Shown here: piece by piece, positions 15,077 through 26,340 of the stretch
Numbering within the stretch: position 1 is the first letter of the stretch
How the letters are laid out: each line of letters opens with the position of its first letter
NCBI RefSeq assembly: GCF_014230315.1
Contig: NZ_JACLAW010000006.1
Coordinates: 1 to 64,000, forward strand
Reading direction: 5' to 3'
Origin: Novosphingobium flavum
Lineage (GTDB): Bacteria; Pseudomonadota; Alphaproteobacteria; Sphingomonadales; Sphingomonadaceae
DNA: 64,000 bases
Notes under the pieces: model-generated
What the model saw: only the letters and a program-made list of their open reading frames with translations
Told to the model about the DNA's origin: nothing
Database searches by the model: none
Program-made: the position numbers and the translations under genes

Positions 15077-15731
15077 CAGCGACCTCGCCATCCAGACGCC
15101 CCGCCTCCAGACGCTCCGCCTCCAGCCGCCCCGTCACCCGCTCCCGAAACTCGGCCAGCTTGGCCTCCAGCGAAGCCTGCACCTCCCCGACCGAAGCCTG
15201 CTCCTCCTCCAGCCACATCGCCTTCAGCCGCTCGTAAACCGGATCGCCAGGCTGGGGCAGGGCGCCGCCCCGGTCATAGCGCCGGGCGCGCCGCTGGCGC
15301 AGCAGGAACATCAATAGCGCCGTGTCGTGGCGCACCCAGGTCGTCACCACCTTGCCGCCGCGCACCACCGGCCGCTCCTCCCCGGCCAGCGCCCGCTCCA
15401 GCGCGCAGTCTTCCAGCCGGGCCATGCCCCGGTCGATCGCCGCCTCCCACGCCGCCGCGAAGCCCTCCGCCCCGGCCCGGTTGCGCAGCTTGTAGAGCGC
15501 TTCCAGGCTGACCCCGATGCTCCGCGCCGCCTGGGTCACGATGCCGCAGGCCGCCAGCTCGGCGATGAAGGCCCGCTGCCGCGCCGGGGTGATCGAATTG
15601 CCGCGCGGCGCGCGGTGCAGATAGGGCGCGAAGTCCAGCAGGGGATCGCCCTCCTCGGCCGCCTCCCCGCGAAATGCCGCCGCGCTCGTCCGCCGCCCCG
15701 GCCGCGCCGAAGCGCAGGTCACCTTGCCCAC
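15057..15731 (-). CDS. Hypothetical helix-turn-helix protein
   Basis: The 224-residue protein has a central helix-turn-helix-like region (about residues 50-95): SITPARQRAFIAELAACG, then VTQAARSIGVSLEALYKLRN. That pattern recalls terminase-small-subunit or transposase HTH modules. A basic stretch (LRQRRARRYDRGG) and a long Glu/Arg-rich helix containing several LEAERLEAG-type repeats follow. No phage genes are nearby, so a phage role is not supported. The last residues are encoded by a dispersed repeat, so the C-terminus may have been reshaped by repeat insertion. Confidence 0.6.
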   Translation of the reverse strand: MGKVTCASARPGRRTSAAAFRGEAAEEGDPLLDFAPYLHRAPRGNSITPARQRAFIAELAACGIVTQAARSIGVSLEALYKLRNRAGAEGFAAAWEAAIDRGMARLEDCALERALAGEERPVVRGGKVVTTWVRHDTALLMFLLRQRRARRYDRGGALPQPGDPVYERLKAMWLEEEQASVGEVQASLEAKLAEFRERVTGRLEAERLEAGRLDGEVAGPPRCD

Positions 15732-15824
15732 TGCCTGCTCCTTTCAAGGTCGTGAAATTAACCCATTTGGTTCCATGTAGGAAAGAGGCTTGGCATCGAG
15801 CATTTTCCGCCCCATCCGGAGCCT

Positions 15825-16031
15825 ATGACGTCTGACCCGTTTCTTGCCCAGGAAGTCCTTGATCGGACGCTCCTCGTGACTGAACTCTGGGAGGCTCAAC
15901 TGATCCGCCATCCATTCGTGGCGGGCCATCCCGATCTGTCCGCACTGGCCGACCGGATTGGCGATCTCCTTGGCCTGTTCTACCAGCAGGCCGGCCACAT
16001 CGCGCTTGACCCCCCGGCCGAATCCAAATAA
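15825..16031 (+). CDS. Small hypothetical helical protein
   Basis: This 68-residue acidic, mostly helical protein (DRTLLVTELWEAQLIRHPFV, then DRIGDLLGLFYQQAGHIAL) starts at ATG 15825, with GGAG 4 bases upstream. Its composition is more protein-like than that of the overlapping minus-strand frame (15744-15998), which is rejected. I do not recognise a family. It is the last gene before the ribosomal cluster. Confidence 0.5.
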   Translation: MTSDPFLAQEVLDRTLLVTELWEAQLIRHPFVAGHPDLSALADRIGDLLGLFYQQAGHIALDPPAESK

Positions 16032-16212
16032 GGGCGCCCACTTCCGCGATGGGTCTCCTCTCGTGGCAAGAGCTGAACATTGCCGGCAAGCACGGGTTTC
16101 CCGGGCAAGCCGTCAAAGTAACCCGGCGGCCTTGGGCCTCGGGTGGAGCGTTTTCGGCTCGCATCGTTTCCGGCCCGGGCCTGTCCGGTGCCTCGCGCTG
16201 CGGGATGCATTC

Positions 16213-16255
16213 ACTTCACCTTGGGCCTGGCGTTGCCACCAATCACAGGTGAAGT
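16213..16255 (+). promoter_or_regulatory. Leader hairpin overlapping the rpsL ribosome-binding site
   Basis: ACTTCACCT (16213-16221) is the exact complement of AGGTGAAGT (16247-16255), which contains the only Shine-Dalgarno-like stretch before the rpsL ATG at 16262. Folding would hide the site, an arrangement suited to translational feedback. The 230-bp region before rpsL must also hold the str promoter, but I could not place it with confidence. Confidence 0.45.
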
Positions 16256-16261
16256 CTTCAC

Positions 16262-16633
16262 ATGCCCACTATCAACCAGCTGATCCGCAAGGGTCGCGTT
16301 CCGCAGAAGGCCAAGAGCAAGGTCCCTGCGATGGAGCAGAACCCGCAGAAGCGCGGCGTTTGCACCCGCGTCTACACCACCACGCCGAAGAAGCCGAACT
16401 CGGCGCTTCGCAAGGTGGCGAAGATCCGCCTGACCAACCAGCGCGAAGTCATCTCGTACATTCCGGGCGAAGGCCACAACCTGCAGGAGCACTCGGTTGT
16501 GCTGATCCGCGGCGGCCGTGTGCGCGACCTTCCGGGCGTGCGCTACCACGTCCTGCGCGGCGTGCTCGATACGCAGGGCGTCAAGGACCGCAAGCAGTCC
16601 CGCTCGAAGTACGGCGCCAAGCGTCCCAAGTAA
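16262..16633 (+). CDS. rpsL: 30S ribosomal protein S12
   Basis: The 123-residue protein matches S12 throughout: [11 protein letters not shown] at the start, [21 protein letters not shown] (the streptomycin-site loop, with wild-type-looking Lys in KPNSA), [11 protein letters not shown] with the second Lys-region replaced by the normal family pattern, and a KYGAKRPK end. It is in the decoding centre of the 30S subunit and opens the str operon (rpsL-rpsG-fusA-tuf). Confidence 0.98.
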   Translation: MPTINQLIRKGRVPQKAKSKVPAMEQNPQKRGVCTRVYTTTPKKPNSALRKVAKIRLTNQREVISYIPGEGHNLQEHSVVLIRGGRVRDLPGVRYHVLRGVLDTQGVKDRKQSRSKYGAKRPK

Positions 16634-16646
16634 GGTCAACCGGGTT

Positions 16647-16688
16647 GGCGCCTGAAACCGGCGCCCCCAGGTGGCCAGCTGGCTGGCC
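16647..16688 (+). promoter_or_regulatory. Two hairpins in the rpsL-rpsG spacer
   Basis: GGCGCC (16647-16652) pairs with GGCGCC (16660-16665) across TGAAACC. GGCCA (16673-16677) pairs with TGGCC (16684-16688). In E. coli the rpsL-rpsG spacer is the binding site through which S7 represses its own operon. A similar role here is only an analogy. Confidence 0.35.
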
Positions 16689-16708
16689 CAGAAGATAAGG
16701 AATTTGCG

Positions 16709-17179
16709 ATGTCTCGTCGTCGTCGTCCCGAAAAGCGGGAGATCCTGCCTGATCCGAAGTTCGGAGATCAGGTCCTCTCGAAGTTCATGAACAACCTGAT
16801 GCTCGATGGTAAGAAGTCCGTCGCGGAAAGCATCGTCTATGGCGCTCTGGATACTATGCAGACCCGCGCCAAGGCCGATCCGCTGCAGCTCTTCCACGAT
16901 GCGCTCAACAACGTGAAGCCGCAGATCGAAGTGCGCTCGCGCCGCGTCGGTGGTGCGACCTACCAGGTCCCGGTCGAAGTCCGTCCGGAGCGCGCTCAGG
17001 CTCTCGCCATCCGCTGGCTGATCACCGCCGCGCGCAACCGCTCGGAAACGACCATGTCGGCCCGCCTCTCGGCCGAGCTGCTCGACGCTGCCAACAACCG
17101 CGGCAACGCGGTCAAGAAGCGTGAAGACACCCACCGCATGGCCGACGCCAACCGCGCGTTCAGCCACTACCGCTGGTAA
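16709..17179 (+). CDS. rpsG: 30S ribosomal protein S7
   Basis: The 156-residue protein shows the standard S7 sequence: [55 protein letters not shown] and a [20 protein letters not shown] end. It nucleates assembly of the 30S head and contacts the E site. It is the second gene of the str operon, with an AAGGAA ribosome-binding site. Confidence 0.98.
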   Translation: MSRRRRPEKREILPDPKFGDQVLSKFMNNLMLDGKKSVAESIVYGALDTMQTRAKADPLQLFHDALNNVKPQIEVRSRRVGGATYQVPVEVRPERAQALAIRWLITAARNRSETTMSARLSAELLDAANNRGNAVKKREDTHRMADANRAFSHYRW

Positions 17180-17308
17180 GGGCCAGGGCCGGGGCGGCTG
17201 TGCCGGAAACGGCGCGGCTGGCGCTGGCCCGTCTTCAAACGGTCACAGTCGTAACCATATGGGCGGGAGCCTTGATCGGCTCCCCCCATGTCTCCCAAGG
17301 AACTCCCC

Positions 17309-19381
<2,073 letters not shown>

Positions 19382-19473
19382 GACCACGGTTCGGATTAGG
19401 GGCGGCGCCTGATTCAGCGGGTGCCGTCCTTTCCCCGCAGTATCTGCAATTTTTTGAGAAGAAGGTTTGAGCA

Positions 19474-20664
19474 ATGGCTAAGGCTAAGTTTGAGCGGACC
19501 AAGCCGCACTGCAACATCGGCACCATCGGTCACGTCGACCACGGCAAGACCACGCTGACCGCCGCGATCACCAAGGTGCTCGCCGAAACCGGTGGCGCGA
19601 CGTTCACCGACTACGCGAACATCGACAAGGCTCCGGAAGAGCGCGAGCGCGGCATCACCATCTCGACCGCGCACGTCGAGTACGAGACCGAGAACCGCCA
19701 CTACGCGCACGTCGACTGCCCGGGTCACGCTGACTATGTGAAGAACATGATCACCGGTGCCGCCCAGATGGACGGCGCGATCCTCGTCGTGAACGCCGCT
19801 GACGGTCCGATGCCGCAGACCCGCGAGCACATCCTGCTCGCCCGTCAGGTCGGCGTGCCGGCGCTCGTCGTGTACATGAACAAGGTCGACCAGGTCGACG
19901 ACGAGGAAATCCTCGAGCTCGTCGAACTCGAAGTTCGTGAACTGCTCTCCTCGTACGACTTCCCGGGCGACGATATTCCGATCGTCAAGGGTTCGGCCCT
20001 TGCTGCCCTCGAAGGCCGCAACGACGAAATCGGCAAGAGCTCGATCCAGGCCCTGATGGCCGCCGTCGACTCGTACATTCCGCAGCCGCCGCGTCCGACC
20101 GACAAGCCGTTCCTGATGCCCGTCGAAGACGTGTTCTCGATCTCGGGTCGCGGCACCGTCGTGACCGGCCGCGTCGAGACCGGCATCGTCAAGGTTGGCG
20201 AGGAAGTCGAGATCGTCGGTCTGAAGGACACCCAGAAGACCACCGTCACCGGCGTCGAAATGTTCCGCAAGCTGCTCGACCAGGGCGAAGCCGGCGACAA
20301 CATCGGTGCCCTCGTGCGCGGCGTGAAGCGTGAAGACGTTGAGCGCGGCCAGGTCCTCTGCAAGCCCGGTTCGGTCAAGCCGCACACCGAGTTCTCGGCC
20401 GAGGTCTACGTGCTGTCGAAGGACGAAGGTGGCCGTCACACGCCGTTCTTCGCCAACTACCGCCCGCAGTTCTACTTCCGCACCACCGACGTGACCGGCG
20501 AAGTGATTCTGCCGGAAGGCACCGAGATGGTGATGCCGGGCGACAACGTGACCCTGTCGGTCAAGCTGATCGCGCCGATCGCCATGGACGAAGGTCTCCG
20601 CTTCGCTATCCGCGAAGGCGGCCGCACCGTCGGTTCGGGCGTCGTCGCCAAGATCACCAAGTAA
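19474..20664 (+). CDS. tuf: Elongation factor Tu
   Basis: The 396-residue protein is canonical: [20 protein letters not shown], then G1 GHVDHGKT, G3 [13 protein letters not shown]4 NKVDQVDD, and domain II and III signatures [16 protein letters not shown] and [17 protein letters not shown]. It delivers aminoacyl-tRNA to the ribosome. GAAGAAGGTTTGAG precedes the ATG. It is the last gene of the str operon, and a terminator follows. Only one tuf is visible here; a second copy elsewhere cannot be excluded. Confidence 0.98.
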   Translation: MAKAKFERTKPHCNIGTIGHVDHGKTTLTAAITKVLAETGGATFTDYANIDKAPEERERGITISTAHVEYETENRHYAHVDCPGHADYVKNMITGAAQMDGAILVVNAADGPMPQTREHILLARQVGVPALVVYMNKVDQVDDEEILELVELEVRELLSSYDFPGDDIPIVKGSALAALEGRNDEIGKSSIQALMAAVDSYIPQPPRPTDKPFLMPVEDVFSISGRGTVVTGRVETGIVKVGEEVEIVGLKDTQKTTVTGVEMFRKLLDQGEAGDNIGALVRGVKREDVERGQVLCKPGSVKPHTEFSAEVYVLSKDEGGRHTPFFANYRPQFYFRTTDVTGEVILPEGTEMVMPGDNVTLSVKLIAPIAMDEGLRFAIREGGRTVGSGVVAKITK

Positions 20665-20704
20665 TTGGTGAAAGTCGGGGCTTATCGGCCCTGACGGACA
20701 GAAT

Positions 20705-20739
20705 TGGCCCGGTCTCCCGTCGTGGAGGCCGGGCTTTTT
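20705..20739 (+). terminator. Terminator after tuf
   Basis: GGCCCGGTCTCC and GGAGGCCGGGCT pair with two G-T pairs (20706-20717 and 20724-20735) around a CGTCGT loop, followed by TTTTT. This closes the str operon and separates it from the S10 operon. Confidence 0.88.
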
Positions 20740-21148
20740 CGTTGTGTTAGCCCGCGAAGGCAGGGGGCGGCGCCGACAAGCCCACCGATTCGCGGTCCAG
20801 CGCAAACCGAGCTTGGGACTGCGTTCACTCCGCTTGTAGCGCGCTCTTTCGACTCGGTGTTGCGCAATGGCATGGGTTCGAGCCGGGCTGCCGTGTGTGG
20901 TTCTGATTGCTGCGGATTTCCTCGAGTTGCCAATCCAGGCACGCGTTGCTTGCGGGGCGCGGCTATGACGATCGTCGCTGACGCCGAGCATTCATGCCCG
21001 CTGCGCCTGCCGTCCCGGAAAATACCCGTTTCCCGACTTGATCAATTGCCTCCACCGGTGTAGGGGCGCGCTTCGTTTCGGCGGGCTTGAAGGTTTCCTG
21101 GGGTTTGCCGGCCACTCGTTTTTGCTCTTTCTCATCGGTGTACGGATC
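20740..21148 (+). other. Non-coding gap between tuf terminator and rpsJ, with candidate S10 promoter
   Basis: No convincing gene lies in these 409 bp. CCGCGAA (20752-20758) can pair with TTCGCGG (20789-20795). A possible promoter has TTGATC at 21038-21043 and TAGGGG at 21061-21066 with a 17-bp spacer; the -10 is poor. The leader from there to rpsJ is about 80 nt. The neighbouring frames look like shadows, although the 20682-20942 minus frame is worth a database check. Confidence 0.4.
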
Positions 21149-21460
21149 ATGGACGCTCAGAACATTCGCATTCGCCTCAAGGCTTTCGACCACCGCGTGC
21201 TCGACCAGGCGACCGGCGAAATCGCCGACACCGCCCGCCGCACCGGCGCCCTGATCCGTGGGCCGATCCCGCTTCCGACCCGGATCGAGAAGTTCTGCGT
21301 CAACCGCGGCCCCCACATCGACAAGAAGTCGCGTGAGCAGTTCGAGGTGCGCACCTACAAGCGCCTGCTCGACATCGTGCAGCCCAACGCTGCCACCGTC
21401 GATGCGCTGATGAAGCTCGACCTGGCTGCCGGCGTGAACGTCGAAATCAAGCTGGCCTGA
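21149..21460 (+). CDS. rpsJ: 30S ribosomal protein S10
   Basis: The 103-residue protein is canonical S10: [59 protein letters not shown] and a VEIKLA end. It is a 30S head protein that also acts as NusE in transcription antitermination. ATG 21149 gives the family length. It is preceded by GTACGGATC rather than a GGAG-type site, and the same 9 bases precede the rplC ATG. It opens the S10 operon but is separated from rplC by 313 nt. Confidence 0.97.
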   Translation: MDAQNIRIRLKAFDHRVLDQATGEIADTARRTGALIRGPIPLPTRIEKFCVNRGPHIDKKSREQFEVRTYKRLLDIVQPNAATVDALMKLDLAAGVNVEIKLA

Positions 21461-21466
21461 TCCAGC

Positions 21467-21705
21467 TGCGCTTCCCCTCGAAAATGAGGGGTGGCGCAAC
21501 GGCGCAATGCCCGCTAAGGGCGGCGCTTCGCGACTTGTCATGCGAGTCGCTATCCTTCGGCTTAGGTCGATTCGGTGGTCCTCCACCGCGGACATTGGGA
21601 TACCTCCGGCCTGATCCAATGGATCGTAAGGGCCGGGAAAGCGTCCCCCGTCTCGCTGCCGCGAGCCTTCGGGCAAATGGTGGCACTTCGGCCCGGACGG
21701 GGCGC
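21467..21705 (+). promoter_or_regulatory. Structured intercistronic RNA between rpsJ and rplC
   Basis: The 313-nt spacer (21461-21773) folds by eye into consecutive stems: TGCGC..GCGCA outside CCCCTC..GAGGGG (21467-21498), GCCC..GGGC (21509-21521), GCGACT..AGTCGC (21530-21550), CGGTGG-TCCT-CCACCG (21573-21588), CCGGCC..GGCCGG outside GATCC..GGATC (21606-21636), and a multibranch closed by CCCCGTC (21646-21652) with GACGGGG (21696-21702). The multibranch holds GCC-TTCG-GGC (21665-21674). In most bacteria rpsJ and rplC are separated by only a few dozen bases. It could be an r-protein feedback leader; no described family is known to me. Confidence 0.55.
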
Positions 21706-21773
21706 GCTTCACACATAGGGCCGATCACGCCCCTGGGGATGGTCCCCTTGGGCCTCTGTGAGGAGTACGGATC

Positions 21774-22529
21774 ATGCGCACAGGCGTGATCGCTAAGAAG
21801 GTGGGGATGACCCGCCTTTTCCAGGAAGACGGTCGGCACGTGCCGGTTACCGTTCTTTCGTTGGAGAACTGCCAGGTGGTTTCGGTTCGCACTGCCGACC
21901 GTGACGGTTACGTCGCGCTGCAGCTGGGTGCCGGCGAAGCCAAGCAGAAGAACGTTGCCAAGCCGCAGCGTGAGCACTTCGCCAAGGCTGAAGTCTCGCT
22001 CAAGGCCGAAGTCGCCGAGTTCCGCGTCGCCGACGACGCGCTGCTCGATGTCGGCTCGACCATCGCCGCCTCTCACTTCGTTGCTGGCCAGCTGGTCGAC
22101 ATCACCGGCCAGACCCAGGGTAAGGGTTTCGCCGGTGCGATGAAGCGCTGGGGTTTCGGCGGTATGCGCGCCACCCATGGTGTTTCCATCACTCACCGTG
22201 CCCACGGTTCGACCGGTAATCGCCAGGATCCGGGCCGCGTCTTCAAGAACAAGAAGATGGCCGGTCACATGGGTGACCGTCAGCGTACCCAGCAGAACCT
22301 CGAAGTCGTTCGCACCGACGACGAGCGTGGCCTGATCTTCGTCAAGGGCTCGGTCCCGGGGTCGAAGAATGCTTGGCTGCTCGTCCGCGACGCCGTCAAG
22401 GTCTCGCGCCACGCCGAGGCTCCCTACCCCGCCGGCCTGAAGCAGGCTGCCAACAGCAACGATTCGGCTGCTGCCGACACCCCGGCGGAAGTCGCGGCTG
22501 TCGAAGCCACCGAAGGCCAGGAGGGCTAA
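21774..22529 (+). CDS. rplC: 50S ribosomal protein L3
   Basis: The 251-residue protein has the L3 landmarks [39 protein letters not shown] loop, [20 protein letters not shown] and [17 protein letters not shown]. Compared with the roughly 210-residue E. coli protein, it ends in a 40-residue Ala/Glu-rich acidic tail (from EAPYPAG onward). L3 reaches the peptidyl-transferase centre. GAGGAG lies 11 bases upstream, and the structured spacer precedes it. Confidence 0.97.
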   Translation: MRTGVIAKKVGMTRLFQEDGRHVPVTVLSLENCQVVSVRTADRDGYVALQLGAGEAKQKNVAKPQREHFAKAEVSLKAEVAEFRVADDALLDVGSTIAASHFVAGQLVDITGQTQGKGFAGAMKRWGFGGMRATHGVSITHRAHGSTGNRQDPGRVFKNKKMAGHMGDRQRTQQNLEVVRTDDERGLIFVKGSVPGSKNAWLLVRDAVKVSRHAEAPYPAGLKQAANSNDSAAADTPAEVAAVEATEGQEG

Positions 22530-22532
22530 GTC

Positions 22533-23156
22533 GTGAAGGTCAAGCTCATCAATCTTGATGGTTCGGCCGCCAAGGGCGACATCGAACTGTCGGATGCCGT
22601 GTTCGGCGTCGAGCCCCGCGCTGACATTCTGCACCGCGTCGTTACCTGGCAGCTCGAGAACCGTCGCGGCATCGCCCGCAAGGCGCGCGAGCGTTCGGAC
22701 GTTGCCCGCACCGGCAAGAAGTTCGGCCGCCAGAAGGGTGGCGGTACCGCCCGTCACGGCGACCGCAAGGCCCCGATCTTCATCGGCGGTGGCAAGGCTC
22801 ACGGTCCGCGCGTTCGCGAGTTCAACATCTCGCTGAACAAGAAGGTCCGCGCGCTCGGTCTGAAGATGGCCCTGTCGTCGAAGGCGCAGAGCGGTCTGTT
22901 CGTAGTCGACAGCCTCGATCTCGACGGCAAGACCAAGACCCTCGCTGCCCAGCTCGCCAAGTCGGGCTTCGGCAAGAAGGTTCTCGTGATCGACGGCGAA
23001 GGCGTGAACGACAACTTCGCCAAGGCCGCGCGCAATCTCGTCGGGATCAACGTCCTGCCGGCCGTCGGCGCGAACGTCTACGACATCCTGAAGCATGATA
23101 CGCTGGTGCTGACGCGCGCCGCGGTCGAGAAGCTGGAGGCGCGTTTCAATGGCTAA
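22533..23156 (+). CDS. rplD: 50S ribosomal protein L4
   Basis: The 207-residue protein matches L4: [24 protein letters not shown] region, [21 protein letters not shown] in the tunnel loop, and [20 protein letters not shown] near the end. It starts at GTG 22533, 3 bases after rplC, with AGGAGGG inside the end of rplC. In E. coli L4 is the autogenous repressor of the S10 operon, which makes the structured RNA upstream of rplC a natural candidate target. Confidence 0.97.
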   Translation: MKVKLINLDGSAAKGDIELSDAVFGVEPRADILHRVVTWQLENRRGIARKARERSDVARTGKKFGRQKGGGTARHGDRKAPIFIGGGKAHGPRVREFNISLNKKVRALGLKMALSSKAQSGLFVVDSLDLDGKTKTLAAQLAKSGFGKKVLVIDGEGVNDNFAKAARNLVGINVLPAVGANVYDILKHDTLVLTRAAVEKLEARFNG

Positions 23157-23454
23157 GGACGCAATCGACACGCGTCACTACGACGTGATCGTGGCTCCCC
23201 ACATCACCGAGAAGTCGACGCTGCTCTCCGAGCACAACGCGGTGGTCTTCAAGGTCGCCGACAAGGCCACCAAGCCCGAGATCAAGGCTGCGGTCGAAGC
23301 GCTGTTCGACGTAAAGGTCGTCGGCGTGAACACCCTGACCCAGAAGGGCAAGACCAAGCGGTGGAAGGGCAAGCCCTATCGCCGTTCCGACGTCAAGAAG
23401 GCCGTCGTGACCCTGGCCCCGGGCCAGTCGATCGACGTGACCAGCGGGATCTGA
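23149..23454 (+). CDS. rplW: 50S ribosomal protein L23
   Basis: The 101-residue protein has the L23 features [20 protein letters not shown], then [21 protein letters not shown] and [19 protein letters not shown] basic loop. It sits at the nascent-chain exit and docks trigger factor and SRP. Its ATG overlaps the last 8 bases of rplD, indicating translational coupling. Confidence 0.97.
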   Translation: MAKDAIDTRHYDVIVAPHITEKSTLLSEHNAVVFKVADKATKPEIKAAVEALFDVKVVGVNTLTQKGKTKRWKGKPYRRSDVKKAVVTLAPGQSIDVTSGI

Positions 23455-23464
23455 GGCGCGCACC

Positions 23465-24301
23465 ATGGCACTCAAGAACTATAACCCGACCAGCCCGGCC
23501 CGTCGCGGCCTGATCCTGGTCGACAAGTCGTCCCTGTGGAAGGGCAAGCCCGTCAAGGCGCTGACCGAAGGTAAGCGCAAGACCGGCGGCCGCAACAACA
23601 AGGGTCACGTGACCTCGCGCGGCATCGCCGGCGGCCACAAGCAGAAGTACCGCTTCGTCGACTTCAAGCGTCGCAAGTGGGACATGTCGGCCACCGTCGA
23701 GCGTCTGGAATACGACCCCAACCGCACCGCGTTCATCGCTCTCGTCAAGTACGAAGACGGTGAACTGGCCTACATCCTGGCACCGCAGCGCCTGGCCGTG
23801 GGCGACCAGGTGATCGCCGGTGAAAAGACCGACGTGAAGCCGGGCAACGCGATGCTGCTGTCGCAGATGCCGGTCGGCACCATCGTCCACAACGTGGAGA
23901 TGAAGCCGGGCAAGGGCGGGCAGATCGCCCGTTCGGCCGGCACCTACGTGCAGGTCGTTGGTCGTGACCGCGGCATGGTCATCGTTCGCCTGAACTCGGG
24001 CGAGCAGCGCTACCTGCGCGGCGATTGCATGGGTACGGTTGGCGCGGTGTCGAACCCCGACAACCAGAACCAGAACCTGGCGAAGGCCGGTCGCAACCGT
24101 TGGCTGGGCAAGCGTCCGCTGACCCGCGGCGTCGCCAAGAACCCGGTCGACCACCCGCACGGTGGTGGTGAAGGCCGCACTTCGGGCGGCCGTCATCCGG
24201 TTACCCCGTGGGGCAAGCCGACCAAGGGGGCCCGTACCCGCCACAACAAGCGGACCGACGGCATGATCATCCGCTCGCGCCACGCGAAGAAGAAGAGGTA
24301 A
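23465..24301 (+). CDS. rplB: 50S ribosomal protein L2
   Basis: The 278-residue protein is canonical L2: [47 protein letters not shown]-like basic strand, and the C-terminal [20 protein letters not shown] containing the conserved His near the peptidyl-transferase centre. It stabilises subunit association. It follows rplW by 10 bp. Confidence 0.98.
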   Translation: MALKNYNPTSPARRGLILVDKSSLWKGKPVKALTEGKRKTGGRNNKGHVTSRGIAGGHKQKYRFVDFKRRKWDMSATVERLEYDPNRTAFIALVKYEDGELAYILAPQRLAVGDQVIAGEKTDVKPGNAMLLSQMPVGTIVHNVEMKPGKGGQIARSAGTYVQVVGRDRGMVIVRLNSGEQRYLRGDCMGTVGAVSNPDNQNQNLAKAGRNRWLGKRPLTRGVAKNPVDHPHGGGEGRTSGGRHPVTPWGKPTKGARTRHNKRTDGMIIRSRHAKKKR

Positions 24302-24307
24302 TCGACC

Positions 24308-24586
24308 ATGGCACGTTCCATCTGGAAGGGCCCCTTCGTCGACCTGCACCTGCTGAAGAAGGCCGAAGTAGCGCAGGACGCGGGTTCGCGCGCTGGCCCG
24401 ATCAAGACCTGGTCGCGGCGTTCGACGATCCTGCCCCAGTTCGTTGGCCTGACGTTCAACGTCTACAACGGCAAGAAGTTCATCCCCGTTGCTGTCAACG
24501 AGGACATGGTCGGCCACAAGCTGGGTGAATTTGCGCCGACGCGCAGCTTCCCCGGTCACGCCGCCGACAAGAAGGGCAAGCGGTAA
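24308..24586 (+). CDS. rpsS: 30S ribosomal protein S19
   Basis: The 92-residue protein begins [20 protein letters not shown] and contains [20 protein letters not shown] and [20 protein letters not shown], as in all S19 proteins. It sits in the 30S head with S13 and contacts bridge B1. Its stop codon shares one base with the rplV start. Confidence 0.98.
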   Translation: MARSIWKGPFVDLHLLKKAEVAQDAGSRAGPIKTWSRRSTILPQFVGLTFNVYNGKKFIPVAVNEDMVGHKLGEFAPTRSFPGHAADKKGKR

Positions 24587-24975
24587 TGGGCAAGCAGAAG
24601 TCCCCTCGTCGCGTTGGCGACAACGAAGCGCTGTCGGTCGGCACGCAAATCCGTGGTTCGGCCCAGAAGCTGAACCTGGTTGCGGGTCTGATCCGCGGCA
24701 AGTCGGCTGAAGAGGCTCTGAACATCCTCGCCTTCTCGAAGAAGGCGATGGCTGTCGATGCCCGCAAGGTGCTCGCCTCGGCGATCGCCAATGCCGAAAA
24801 CAATCACAACCTCGACGTCGACGCTCTCGTCGTCGCCGAGGCCTCGGTGGGCAAGTCGATCACGATGAAGCGCTTCCACACCCGTGGTCGCGGCAAGTCG
24901 ACCCGCATCCTCAAGCCGTTCTCGCGGCTGCGGATTGTCGTTCGTGAAACCACCGAAGAAGCTGGGGAGGCCTAA
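24586..24975 (+). CDS. rplV: 50S ribosomal protein L22
   Basis: The 129-residue protein shows VGTQIRGSAQKLNLVAGLIR, the KVLASAIANAENNHNLDVDAL segment and a TMKRFHTRGRGKSTRILKPF hook that reaches into the exit tunnel. It is an early 50S assembly protein. The ATG overlaps the rpsS TAA by one base (TAATG). Confidence 0.97.
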   Translation: MGKQKSPRRVGDNEALSVGTQIRGSAQKLNLVAGLIRGKSAEEALNILAFSKKAMAVDARKVLASAIANAENNHNLDVDALVVAEASVGKSITMKRFHTRGRGKSTRILKPFSRLRIVVRETTEEAGEA

Positions 24976-24978
24976 ACC

Positions 24979-25689
24979 ATGGGTCACAAGTCCAACCCAA
25001 TCGGCCTGCGCCTCCAGATCAACCGGACCTGGGACAGCCGCTGGTACTCCGAGGGCAAGAGCTACGGCAAGCTGCTCGCCGAGGATCTGAAAATCCGCAA
25101 GTTCATCATCGAGACCCTGCCGCAGGCGGCGATCTCGAAGGTGGTGATCGAGCGTCCTGCCAAGCTGTGCCGCGTGTCGATCTATGCCGCTCGTCCGGGC
25201 GTCATCATCGGCAAGAAGGGCGCCGACATCGAGAAGCTGCGTTCGCAGCTGGCCAAGATGACCGGCAGCGACGTGAAGCTGAACATCGTCGAGATCCGCA
25301 AGCCGGAAGTCGACGCGAAGCTCGTCGCCCAGGGCATCGCCGACCAGCTCATTCGCCGCGTGGCGTTCCGCCGTGCGATGAAGCGCGCGATGCAGTCCGC
25401 GATGCGCCTGGGTGCCGAAGGCATCAAGGTCGTCTGCGGCGGCCGTCTCGGCGGCGCCGAGATCGCGCGGGTCGAACAGTACCGTGAAGGCCGCGTGCCG
25501 CTCCACACGCTGCGCGCCCATATCGACTACGCTGAAGCCGAGGCTCTGACCACCTATGGCGTGATCGGCATCAAGGTGTGGATCTTCAAGGGCGAGATCC
25601 TCGGCCACGATCCGATGGCCCAGGAACGGCTGATGATGGAGGCCCAGACCTCCGGCGTGCGCCCGGCGCGCGATGACCGCAGGAACTAA
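24979..25689 (+). CDS. rpsC: 30S ribosomal protein S3
   Basis: The 236-residue protein has the N-terminal [20 protein letters not shown], a KH domain with [20 protein letters not shown], and the C-terminal [19 protein letters not shown] and [20 protein letters not shown] blocks. It lines the mRNA entry tunnel, where S3, S4 and S5 have helicase activity. It starts 3 bases after rplV. Confidence 0.98.
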   Translation: MGHKSNPIGLRLQINRTWDSRWYSEGKSYGKLLAEDLKIRKFIIETLPQAAISKVVIERPAKLCRVSIYAARPGVIIGKKGADIEKLRSQLAKMTGSDVKLNIVEIRKPEVDAKLVAQGIADQLIRRVAFRRAMKRAMQSAMRLGAEGIKVVCGGRLGGAEIARVEQYREGRVPLHTLRAHIDYAEAEALTTYGVIGIKVWIFKGEILGHDPMAQERLMMEAQTSGVRPARDDRRN

Positions 25690-25692
25690 GCC

Positions 25693-26127
25693 ATGCTGCA
25701 ACCGAAAAAGACCAAGTTCCGCAAGGCCTTCAAGGGCCGCATCCATGGCTTGGCCAAGGGTGGTTCGGACCTGAACTTCGGCTCCTACGGCCTGAAGGCG
25801 ATGGAGCCCGAGCGCATCACCGCCCGCCAGATCGAAGCGGCCCGCCGCGCGATCACGCGTCACATCAAGCGCCAGGGTCGTCTCTGGATCCGCGTCTTCC
25901 CGGACGTGCCGGTTTCGAAGAAGCCTGCCGAAGTCCGTCAGGGTAAGGGCAAGGGTTCGATCGAATACTGGGCCGCCCGCGTCAAGCCGGGTCGGATCCT
26001 GTTCGAGCTCGACGGCGTTGCCGGCCCGCTCGCCGCGGAAGCGTTCAGCCGCGCCGCGATGAAGCTGCCGATCAAGACCAAGGTTGTCGCCCGCCTCGGC
26101 GACACCTCGCACCTCGGAGGCGAATAA
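25693..26127 (+). CDS. rplP: 50S ribosomal protein L16
   Basis: The 144-residue protein is canonical L16: [59 protein letters not shown] and [20 protein letters not shown]. The Arg in the ERITARQ region is the position hydroxylated by YcfD in some bacteria, but no such enzyme is visible here. It binds near the A site and 5S rRNA. Its stop overlaps the rpmC start. Confidence 0.97.
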   Translation: MLQPKKTKFRKAFKGRIHGLAKGGSDLNFGSYGLKAMEPERITARQIEAARRAITRHIKRQGRLWIRVFPDVPVSKKPAEVRQGKGKGSIEYWAARVKPGRILFELDGVAGPLAAEAFSRAAMKLPIKTKVVARLGDTSHLGGE

Positions 26128-26330
26128 TGGCCAAGATTGAAGATCTTCGCGCCAAGACCGACGATCAGCTGACCGCTGACCTCGCCGATCTGAAGAAGGA
26201 GGCATTCAACCTCCGCTTCCAGGCTGCGACCAACCAGCTGGAACGTCCGGCGCGCATCAAGGAAGTGCGCCGTGACATCGCCCGCATCAAGACGCTGCAG
26301 ACTGAGCGTTCTCAGTCGGCCAAGGCGTAA
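26127..26330 (+). CDS. rpmC: 50S ribosomal protein L29
   Basis: The 67-residue helical protein reads [20 protein letters not shown], then [20 protein letters not shown] and [16 protein letters not shown], the two-helix L29 hairpin. It lies near the tunnel exit beside L23. It overlaps rplP by one base (TAATG). Confidence 0.97.
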   Translation: MAKIEDLRAKTDDQLTADLADLKKEAFNLRFQAATNQLERPARIKEVRRDIARIKTLQTERSQSAKA

Positions 26331-26340
26331 GGAGCTAACG

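Noticed and set aside
15744..15998. An 84-codon minus-strand frame overlapping the small gene at 15825
   Set aside because: Composition and start context favour the plus-strand gene, which has GGAG before its ATG. Both cannot be assumed real.
20868..20895. A GGGTTCGAGCCGGG motif resembling a tRNA T-arm
   Set aside because: The flanking bases do not form a T stem, and no acceptor, D or anticodon arm can be built around it.
20740..21148. Possible tmRNA, 6S or other known small RNA in the tuf-rpsJ gap
   Set aside because: No tag-peptide coding stretch and no conserved small-RNA core could be recognised. The region is left as non-coding.
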